A stretch of DNA of 12,026 bases from Deltaproteobacteria bacterium (GTDB lineage: Bacteria; Desulfobacterota_B; Binatia; UBA9968): NCBI GenBank assembly GCA_005879255.1, contig VBKY01000271.1, positions 1 through 12,026 on the forward strand, in the 5' to 3' direction. The position numbers and the translations under genes are program-made. Below, in pieces: positions 1 through 5,676 of this stretch; position 1 is the stretch's first letter, and every line of letters starts with the position of its first letter. Below the pieces are notes generated by a model. That model was not told the DNA's origin and did no database searches. It saw only the letters and a list, made by a program, of their open reading frames with translations.

Positions 1-2
1 TT

Positions 3-74
3 CTCTTTGCCTCTGCTCGTTCTTTTATCATTGAAGAGGGCAAGGATTGTGCCAGCGCAATGAAGGAGTGGTAA
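3..74 (+). CDS. Possible C-terminal tail of a gene that begins before the window
   Basis: One frame is open from the left edge to a TAA at 72-74 and reads like an amphipathic helical tail (ending ...IIEEGKDCASAMKEW). The two other plus frames close at similar distances, so the length alone is no evidence; the call rests only on residue composition. No family can be named. It could equally be non-coding. Confidence 0.25.
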   Translation, partial: LFASARSFIIEEGKDCASAMKEW

Positions 75-346
75 GTGACAGATGCGCAAGACTTTTCGGT
101 TCACAACCAATGAAGTTGTTTCTTGGTGACGAAGAACTGTGTCGAACAAGTCAGGCGATCATTTCCACATGAGGGCGTCTGGATTCTTGCTCTTTGACCG
201 GCTTCTGCTTATCTTGGCTCAAACGGAAGCTCCTACCATTTTGACACGCGAACAGTTCAAGCTCTTGCGGAGCGGATACCCGGAAATATTATCGTAATGT
301 AAGACTTACTTTGGCGATCGTGACCCCCAACTGAAGGGTAGCCTTT
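75..346. other. Non-coding leader upstream of the MetE-like gene
   Basis: No convincing gene is seen on either strand between the possible tail ending at 74 and the ATG at 347; the minus-strand frame that covers part of it runs into the MetE-like gene and is its shadow. The stretch is more AT-rich towards 280-310 and is where a promoter for the plus-strand gene set would be expected. Confidence 0.5.
265..292 (+). promoter_or_regulatory. Weak candidate sigma-70-type promoter
   Basis: TTGCGG (265-270) and TATTAT (287-292) are separated by 16 bp and lie about 55 bp before the ATG at 347, the only -10-like hexamer I find with tolerable spacing. The -35 match is 4 of 6 and the -10 match 5 of 6. 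Such matches occur by chance, so this is a candidate only. Confidence 0.22.
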
Positions 347-1414
347 ATGGTTTTGCCGACGGAGCCCATCGGAAGTATTCCGAGGCCGGCCGCATTGATC
401 GAAGGAATCCAAGGCTTCCAAGCCGGGCGCATCTCGCAACCGGAACTGAATGCGCTTTACGAGTCTGCCGTCCAAGACACTATTCAGCGCTTGGAAGCCA
501 CCGGATCGCCGGTCATTACGGATGGAGAACAGGCCAAGCACAGCTGGGCCACCTATTCCATCTATGGGCTGGAGAACGTTGCGCCGGACGGCGTGCCGAT
601 TTTGTTTGCCGACGGGCACGTTCGAAACTTTCCCCGACTAACCGCCGGACCGTTCAGGTATAAGACCCCGGCCGATGTTTACCTGGAAATAGCCCAGCGG
701 TATGCGCATGTGCCGCTCAAGCAAGCGGTCATCTCGGCCTCGGCGTTGAGTCTGTTGTATCCACAAGGCAGCATTCGGGGCTATTCACGAGAACAGTATC
801 TTGACGCCCTGATTGCTGAACAGGAGGGCGAAATTCGGCGGTGTCTGCAAAAAGGCGCACATGTGGTCCAGATAGACTTCACGGAAGGGCGGTTTTCGAT
901 CAAGTTGGACCCAACGCGGCGCCTTCTACACAGTTTCATCGACCTAAATAATTTGGTGCTGGAGCGCTTTTCCGCCGAGGAGCGAAAGCGAATTGGGGTG
1001 CACACCTGCCCGGGCGCCGATCGCCACTCAACCCACAGCGCGGAAGTAGACTACGCTGAGCTCCTGCCGAGCTTGTTCGAGCTGCAGGCGACTAACTTTT
1101 GTGTGCAATTGGCCAGCGAGCCTGACCGCAAGCGTGTCCTGAAATTGATTCGGGAACATGCCAAAGATGGGCAACGGATTTTCGTGGGAGTGATTGATCC
1201 GCACAATCCTCGTGTCGAGACTCCAGAAGAGGTCAGGGACCGTGTCCTTGAAGCTGCCGAATACATTCCGCCTGATCGATTGGGAACGACGGACGACTGC
1301 GGATTTGCCCCCTTCAGCGACGACACGTCACGCACTCGGGAAACGGCCTTCAACAAGATTCGGGCCCGTGTAGCTGGGACGGCATTGGCCAGCAAAGTGC
1401 TCGGTCTCGAATAG
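347..1414 (+). CDS. Stand-alone MetE C-terminal-type (cobalamin-independent methionine synthase-like) methyltransferase
   Basis: This 355-residue protein matches the catalytic zinc (beta/alpha) barrel of cobalamin-independent methionine synthase without the N-terminal half of full MetE (about 750 residues). Visible landmarks are an N-terminal GSIPRP segment (9-14), QID (175-177) as in the MetE QIDEPA strand but followed by FTEGRF, HTC at 219-221, E258 and DCGF at 317-320. H219, C221, E258 and C318 correspond to the family's His/Cys/Glu/Cys zinc ligands, so a thiol-activating zinc site is likely intact. Family knowledge: such core proteins transfer methyl groups to or from thiols; some are archaeal-type methionine synthases, others have unknown donors. 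The change from IDEPA to IDFTEG argues against assuming methionine synthase activity. The start at 347 is supported by GAAGGG at 333-338, 8 nt upstream. The next gene starts 52 nt downstream on the same strand. Confidence 0.85.
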   Translation: MVLPTEPIGSIPRPAALIEGIQGFQAGRISQPELNALYESAVQDTIQRLEATGSPVITDGEQAKHSWATYSIYGLENVAPDGVPILFADGHVRNFPRLTAGPFRYKTPADVYLEIAQRYAHVPLKQAVISASALSLLYPQGSIRGYSREQYLDALIAEQEGEIRRCLQKGAHVVQIDFTEGRFSIKLDPTRRLLHSFIDLNNLVLERFSAEERKRIGVHTCPGADRHSTHSAEVDYAELLPSLFELQATNFCVQLASEPDRKRVLKLIREHAKDGQRIFVGVIDPHNPRVETPEEVRDRVLEAAEYIPPDRLGTTDDCGFAPFSDDTSRTRETAFNKIRARVAGTALASKVLGLE

Positions 1415-1472
1415 GATCAGTGTTCGGCGTGTGCGGATCCATAAAGGCCGAGCGCCAGCGAGCTGAGTGTAC

Positions 1473-2846
1473 ATGCAGGAGCAAGCCAAAATCCACGACG
1501 AAATTCTGAACCGGCTCAACCGAAGACTGCGGACTGTTTACCAGTGCAACAGTACGTTCTTTCAAGCCGAGAGCGAGCAGGAGCTGTTGCAGTCCATTTG
1601 CGAAATTCTCGTGGCGGGCGGTGAGCTTCGACTGGCCTGGATTGGCTATTGCGAACACGATGCCGAGAAGACCGTTCGGCCGGTGGCACGGGCGGGACAC
1701 GGTCTCGATTACCTGGAGCAGGTCAAGATTTCCTGGGGCGAGGCGGAAACAGGTCAGGGTCCAGCCGGCATTGCGGTTCGGACCGGCAAAGCTTGTTGGG
1801 TCGATGATATCCGGACGGATCCGAGGTTTTCTCCTTGGCGAGTCGCCGCCCTCGCACGCGGCTACGCTTCGTGCATTGCAGTTCCGTTGATCGCCTCTGG
1901 CAAGCCGCAGGGCGCACTGGATCTACGTGGCACGCTCAATCTTTACTCCGCGGAGTGCAACGCCTTTGATGAGAGCGCGATCGAATATTATACCGGCTTG
2001 GCGACGTCCGTGACATATGCCGTGACGGCGCTTCGCGGCCATCTAGCGGAAGACCTGACATCCGGGGTGAGGGCGCTCCGCGCGAGCGAGGAGCGCAAGC
2101 GCGCGCAGGATGCACTGCAGGCGGCACAGGCGGAACTTGCGCGCGGCACACGCTTTACAGCGATGGGGCAGATGGCGGCCTCAATTGCTCACGAGATCAA
2201 CCAACCATTGGCAGCGATCGTGTTAAACGGCAATGCGGCGTTGCGCTGGCTCGCAAACACGACACCCGACTTCGACGAAGCGCGGGCGGCCCTGAAGCGT
2301 ATCGTCAACGACGGTCATCGCGCGAGCGAAGTGATCGGAAGTATCCGGGCGATGTGTAAGAAAGATATCCAGGAAAGGGCTTCGCTCGACGTCAACCAAC
2401 TCATCCGTGAGGTCCTCGTGCTCGTGCATGCTGAACTCCAGAGTCAACGAGTCTCGGTCCATACCGAGCTCATGGAGGATCTTCCACAGGTATTAGCAGA
2501 TCGCGTCCAGTTGCAGCAGGTCATCATGAATTTGATCATGAACGCCGTCGAAGCCATGGGTTCCATAACGAATCGCGCGCGAGTGCTGCGGGTGAAATCT
2601 GAGGTTGACGTATCCCACGATGTGCTGATGACGGTGGAAGACTCTGGAACTGGAATCGATCCGAAGGACATTAACTGTATTTTCGACGCGTTCTTTACAA
2701 CGAAATCCCATGGCCTGGGGATGGGGCTGTCGATCTGTCGATCGATCGTCGAAGCCCACAATGGTCGCCTTTGGGCCTCGCCGGGCGTTCATCACGGTTC
2801 GGTTTTCCACGTCGCTCTGCCAATCGGCGAGCACGGCGCCGAATGA
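1473..2846 (+). CDS. Soluble GAF-domain sensor histidine kinase
   Basis: A cytoplasmic two-component sensor kinase with no membrane segment. Residues are numbered from an in-frame GTG at 1467; the ATG at 1473 (residue 3) is preferred, although neither has a clear Shine-Dalgarno. Order: short N-terminal helix; GAF sensor domain (about 25-185, with the typical DPRF...GYASCIAVPL run); coiled linker (about 200-230); HisKA dimerisation/phosphoacceptor helix with the H-box SIAHEINQPLAAI and H242; HATPase_c with N-box N355/N359, G1 box DSGTG at 392-396, an FxxFFTTK segment and G2 box GLGMGL at 416-421. All catalytic motifs look intact, so it should autophosphorylate. The input to the GAF domain is unknown. 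No response regulator is in the window, so the partner is elsewhere. Its TGA stop overlaps the ATG of the downstream methyltransferase, suggesting translational coupling and a shared transcript. Confidence 0.93.
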   Translation: MQEQAKIHDEILNRLNRRLRTVYQCNSTFFQAESEQELLQSICEILVAGGELRLAWIGYCEHDAEKTVRPVARAGHGLDYLEQVKISWGEAETGQGPAGIAVRTGKACWVDDIRTDPRFSPWRVAALARGYASCIAVPLIASGKPQGALDLRGTLNLYSAECNAFDESAIEYYTGLATSVTYAVTALRGHLAEDLTSGVRALRASEERKRAQDALQAAQAELARGTRFTAMGQMAASIAHEINQPLAAIVLNGNAALRWLANTTPDFDEARAALKRIVNDGHRASEVIGSIRAMCKKDIQERASLDVNQLIREVLVLVHAELQSQRVSVHTELMEDLPQVLADRVQLQQVIMNLIMNAVEAMGSITNRARVLRVKSEVDVSHDVLMTVEDSGTGIDPKDINCIFDAFFTTKSHGLGMGLSICRSIVEAHNGRLWASPGVHHGSVFHVALPIGEHGAE

Positions 2847-3763
2847 TGAAGCAACGATCCGAAGTACAGCCGGACGTTTTCGTTATCGGGATGTGCACAG
2901 TAGTTGCTAGTTGTCCGACAGGCTTTGATGTAGCGCGATTACGTAAACAGGTAAGCCAAATTTACGATCGGGTGGCACGGGAGCCGAAGGGAAACTTTCA
3001 TTTTCATCGAGGACCGCAGTATGCTTGCCGGATGCTCCGTTACAATCCGGGGGAATTGGCAACGATTCCGGAGGGATCCACCGCGTCCTTTGCAGGTGTC
3101 GGCAATCCGCATCGCATCGGTCCCATCGAACCGGGTGAAACAGTGCTTGATATCGGCTGCGGAGCAGGTATGGACCTGATGCTTGCCGCGTGCCACGCCG
3201 GATCTTCGGGACACACGATTGGAGTGGATATGACCCCCTCCATGCTCGAGTTAGTTAAGCGCGGGGCATTGAAAGCGGGCCTGTGGGAGAACATTGAAGT
3301 TCGCCGGGGCATAGCCGAAGAGTTGCCGATGGAGAGTCAGAGTGTGGATGTAGTTATCTCCAACGGTGTCCTGAATCTCTCGCCGGACAAAGATCGCGCA
3401 TTTAGCGAGGTTCACAGAGTACTGCGTCCAGGCGGTCGCTTATATCTCGCCGATGTCGTGGTTCAAAGAGAGCTGTCACTGGCGGCACGAAGCGATGTCG
3501 ATCTCTGGGCGGCCTGAATTGGCGGCGCTCTGCCGGAGGCAGAGCTTTACGAAATCACTGCCGACGTTGGTTTGACAGACGGTGAGATCGTGGAGCGTTT
3601 CGACTGTTACGAAGGTACCTCTGTCAAAGCCAAGTTGTCCAAAGACCTCTATGTACAGGGCATAAACTTTTTCGCGCGCAAACCTAGCAGCCGATCTGAC
3701 ACGGCGGACGTTCAGAGAATCGACAATTACGGGATAACCGATCGAAATCGCGGTATTGCTTGA
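2843..3763 (+). CDS. ArsM-like SAM-dependent methyltransferase, probable selenoprotein (in-frame UGA = Sec225)
   Basis: Read straight through one TGA (3515-3517), this frame encodes a 306-residue class I methyltransferase of the arsenite-methyltransferase (ArsM)/UbiE-like type. SAM motif I is VLDIGCGAG (101-109), followed by the acidic strand GVDMTPSML (127-135), SNGVLNLSPDK (173-183) and the post-II motif RVLRPGGRLYLADVV (192-206). The TGA lies in LWAA-U-IGGAL, where ArsM relatives have a conserved Cys. The frame then gives a coherent C-terminus (DCYEGTS with C255; AKLSKDL; NFFARKP). A perfect hairpin follows the UGA. I therefore call Sec225; NCBI's 'methyltransferase domain-containing selenoprotein MduS' may be the same family (from memory, unchecked). 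Two ArsM cysteine positions are changed (GVGNP for GCGNP; SNGVLN for SNCVIN), so the substrate may not be arsenite. The start is ATG 2843 or 2846, overlapping the kinase stop. Standard annotation would truncate it at 3517. Alternatives: sequencing error or a fresh nonsense mutation. Confidence 0.85.
3515..3517 (+). other. Predicted selenocysteine codon (UGA, Sec225)
   Basis: This TGA is the only stop in the frame between 2843 and 3761. It replaces TGC/TGT at the ArsM-family LWAxC position and is followed at once by the conserved IGGAL residues, so the reading frame is unbroken. One base change (TGA to TGC/TGT) would give an ordinary Cys homologue, the usual relation between Sec and Cys orthologues. 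Confidence 0.82.
3527..3545 (+). promoter_or_regulatory. Candidate bacterial SECIS hairpin inside the coding region
   Basis: GCTCTGCC (3527-3534) pairs perfectly with GGCAGAGC (3538-3545) around a GGA loop (3535-3537). The loop begins 17 nt after the UGA and has G at its first two positions. These features agree with what is known of bacterial SECIS elements (stem-loop immediately 3' of UGA, short apical loop with an early G, about 16-37 nt spacing, as in E. coli fdhF). The hairpin codes for ALPEAEL, so it is at once mRNA structure and protein sequence. It would recruit SelB with Sec-tRNA(Sec). Confidence 0.75.
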
Positions 3764-3828
3764 CCCTCGGACAAGAATCCTGATAGCAAGAAGTCAAAAT
3801 CTCGCCTCGCTCTCGCACTTTGATACTT

Positions 3829-3836
3829 GGAAGGGG
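3829..3836 (+). promoter_or_regulatory. Shine-Dalgarno site fixing the ferritin-like start
   Basis: GGAAGGGG lies 7 nt before ATG 3844. The frame also offers a TTG at 3820, but that codon is upstream of this site and has no ribosome-binding sequence of its own, so 3844 is the better start. Confidence 0.7.
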
Positions 3837-3843
3837 TCGAGCG

Positions 3844-4491
3844 ATGGATAGCCGCGAATTTGCCAAAAAAATCGAGAAGCAAGTCGTCGATTTCTGCAAG
3901 TCCTTGGACGGGAAACTTCCAGCCTATAGCTTCATCCCTCTGACAACAGATGAGACGCGCATCAAAGTCATGCAGAGCCGGCTGTTCAACGAAATTCGCG
4001 CCGGCGAAATCTTCGGCGGTTGGCTCAAGAGCACACCTGAGCTCGATGTGAAGAAAATCCTCGCGGAAGCTGTCCATGAAGAGTACGAGCACGCGGGTTT
4101 TCTCGAAGAAGCGCTACGCCAAAAAGGCGCTATGCCTTATGACTACAAGCCGCTGCCTGCACAGATGGCGATGTTCAATGCCTTCGAAGGATTAACCGAC
4201 ACGGTCGAACGCATCGCCGCCTTTCCGATGGCGGGCGAAGGCGTGGCTGACTACTTAATCGCGAAAAGTCTTAACGAGGGAACAGTCCCGAGCTGGATAA
4301 CAGAGCCGTATAAACGAATCCACGCAGACGAAGCCGAACACGGCAATTACCCGATCGACATTCTCGTCAAGTACGCAACCACACCGGAGAAACAGGAACG
4401 AGCCGCCCGCGCCGTCGCTATGAGTCTGGTTCTGCGCCGCGCCTACTTCGATAATTTGGACCGCTGGGTTTTTGAAGGCAAACCGTACTAA
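3844..4491 (+). CDS. Ferritin-like (diiron four-helix) protein
   Basis: A soluble 215-residue, mostly helical protein with two ExxH iron-binding motifs, E80-Y-E-H83 and E163-A-E-H166, and candidate partner carboxylates E50/E55 and E122. This E/ExxH...E/ExxH arrangement is the hallmark of ferritin-like diiron oxidases and oxygenases (four-helix bundle; rubrerythrin, TenA-like and heme-oxygenase-like relatives share it). It lacks the rubredoxin-like CxxC tail of rubrerythrin, and its helix spacing suggests an iron-dependent oxygenase or redox protein rather than iron-storage ferritin, but I cannot assign a substrate. It begins 80 bp after the selenoprotein's final stop on the same strand and could share its transcript, although it has its own strong ribosome-binding site. 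A hairpin follows its TAA. Function in metal or peroxide chemistry with the neighbouring methyltransferase is inference. Confidence 0.72.
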   Translation: MDSREFAKKIEKQVVDFCKSLDGKLPAYSFIPLTTDETRIKVMQSRLFNEIRAGEIFGGWLKSTPELDVKKILAEAVHEEYEHAGFLEEALRQKGAMPYDYKPLPAQMAMFNAFEGLTDTVERIAAFPMAGEGVADYLIAKSLNEGTVPSWITEPYKRIHADEAEHGNYPIDILVKYATTPEKQERAARAVAMSLVLRRAYFDNLDRWVFEGKPY

Positions 4492-4509
4492 AAGGATACG
4501 AGAGACTAA

Positions 4510-4541
4510 CTGGCCGGTTTTCGAAAAACCGCACTAGCCAG
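4510..4541. terminator. Hairpin between convergent genes, probable bidirectional terminator
   Basis: CGGTTTT (4515-4521) pairs with AAAACCG (4525-4531) around CGA, and an outer CTGGC/GCCAG arm (4510-4514 with 4537-4541) extends the stem with a five-base bulge. It sits in the 52-bp gap between stops of converging genes, where a shared terminator is expected. There is no long U-run after the stem on either strand, so intrinsic termination is likely but not strong. Confidence 0.5.
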
Positions 4542-4543
4542 AA

Positions 4544-5548
4544 TCACTTTCCGTACAGCGACTTGATGAACCCGCTCTTGTCCAATTCCGTGACGAAGCT
4601 GGGATCGGTAAACTCTTCCGGCTTGTGATTCCAGACGTCGCTGCGCGTCATCGCCACGTACTCGAAGCTGATTTTCATCCCCGGATGATTGGGATACGGC
4701 GCCGGGATGAACATCTTCGAGAAAATGTCGTAGGACTCATTCACCAGTTCGTCATCGGTCACTTTCAAGGTTTTCTTGATCACCTTGACACCGAAATCGC
4801 GGTTGGTTTTGAACAGCGCGATACCTTCGAGGTGGGCCTTCATATATTGCGTAATCAGTTCGCGATCGTTTTTAATCGCGGCGCGTCGTGTCGTAATCTC
4901 CATCCATGGATAATCGAGTTCCTTGGCGGAATCCCAGAGCATGCTGAATCCCATTTTGCGCGCCAGGCCGTAGCCGGGATGAGATACCGCCGCCGCCTCG
5001 ACGGCGCCGGCCTTGAGCGACATGACCCGCTCGGTATCGCTGCCGCCGGTCGTGATAAGAGTTATGTCGCGATCCGGATTGAGTCCTTTCTTCTTGGCGA
5101 TCGATCGCACCAAGAAATCCGTGAGCGACCCCAAGCTCGACACGCCGATCTTTTTGCCTTTTAGATCCTCCGGTCTCTTTATATCGGGCCGCACCATCAA
5201 GGCGTGAACTACAGCGGGCATGGTGTGCGCCAAAATTGCCATGTCGGCGCCGGCGAGATTGGCCGCGATAACCGTCGGAGTGGCGATGGGAATAATGTCC
5301 AAGTTGCCGCTGATCAACGCCTTCGATCCGATCCCAGACCCCATGACAGTGATGACCTCGGCGTCGAGTCCGTACTTCTCAAACAGTTTACCTTCTTTGG
5401 TGACGAAGATGATGATGTTGCCCATGCCGACGGAAGGCACGCCAACGCGAATCTTCTTGAGCGGCCTGCTTTGCGCGTGGCCCGCGCCGGTCATTGCGAA
5501 AAGCAAAATTACTGGAGCAACCGTCAAGGCGAATTTAAAACGCCGCAT
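4544..5548 (-). CDS. Periplasmic ABC-type solute-binding protein, NMT1/SsuA/TauA-like
   Basis: A 334-residue exported binding protein. Residues 1-25 form a Sec signal peptide: MRRFKF, a hydrophobic stretch, then an AGHA cleavage site before QSRP. The mature part starts with the strand IRVGVPSVGMGN and has the family's KEGKLFEKYGLDAEV, 'ALISGNLDI' and 'DLKGKKIGVSSLGS' segments typical of NMT1/THI5-like proteins that bind sulfonates, nitrate-like anions, thiamine precursors or aromatic acids. No Cys lipobox is seen. The frame can be opened further upstream to 5635, but that extension crosses a tandem repeat and would bury the signal peptide, so ATG 5548 is chosen. No permease or ATPase gene is in the window, making this an orphan binding protein here. 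It lies 128 bp downstream of the ThDP enzyme gene on the same strand, which suggests a shared substrate. Confidence 0.85.
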   Translation of the reverse strand: MRRFKFALTVAPVILLFAMTGAGHAQSRPLKKIRVGVPSVGMGNIIIFVTKEGKLFEKYGLDAEVITVMGSGIGSKALISGNLDIIPIATPTVIAANLAGADMAILAHTMPAVVHALMVRPDIKRPEDLKGKKIGVSSLGSLTDFLVRSIAKKKGLNPDRDITLITTGGSDTERVMSLKAGAVEAAAVSHPGYGLARKMGFSMLWDSAKELDYPWMEITTRRAAIKNDRELITQYMKAHLEGIALFKTNRDFGVKVIKKTLKVTDDELVNESYDIFSKMFIPAPYPNHPGMKISFEYVAMTRSDVWNHKPEEFTDPSFVTELDKSGFIKSLYGK

Positions 5549-5570
5549 GGAATTATCTCGAATCAAACAA

Positions 5571-5606
5571 TTGGAACATTTGGAACCGTTGGAACGACTG
5601 GAACCA
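5571..5606. repeat. Four-copy 9-bp tandem repeat (TTGGAACNN)
   Basis: Four consecutive 9-bp units share the core TTGGAAC or CTGGAAC: TTGGAACAT, TTGGAACCG, TTGGAACGA and CTGGAACCA, each with a variable last dinucleotide. On the minus (coding) strand the unit reads GTTCCAA. The array ends 22 bp before the solute-binding-protein start codon, in its 5' untranslated region. It may be a slippage microsatellite or a set of short operator sites. Confidence 0.85.
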
Positions 5607-5676
5607 TCATCACACCATCTGCGCATACGCATCACCCAATGCTGGTCGTTTTTCTACTTTGATGACCTTGATCTGC

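Noticed and set aside
241..246. Perfect TTGACA -35 hexamer
   Set aside because: No acceptable -10 hexamer lies 15-19 bp downstream (the 17-bp position reads CTTGCG).
2730..2750. CGAT-rich run resembling tandem sites inside the kinase gene
   Set aside because: It codes for the conserved LSICRSIVEA helix after the G2 box; synonymous coding explains it.
2843..3517. Reading the methyltransferase as a finished 224-residue protein or as a pseudogene
   Set aside because: The same frame continues with conserved family sequence, the stop falls at a conserved Cys, and a SECIS-like hairpin follows. A nonsense mutation would not be expected to show all three.
3737..3754. Small imperfect hairpin around CGAA near the end of the selenoprotein gene
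   Set aside because: Short, with a 2-nt bulge and no U-run; consistent with chance inside coding sequence.
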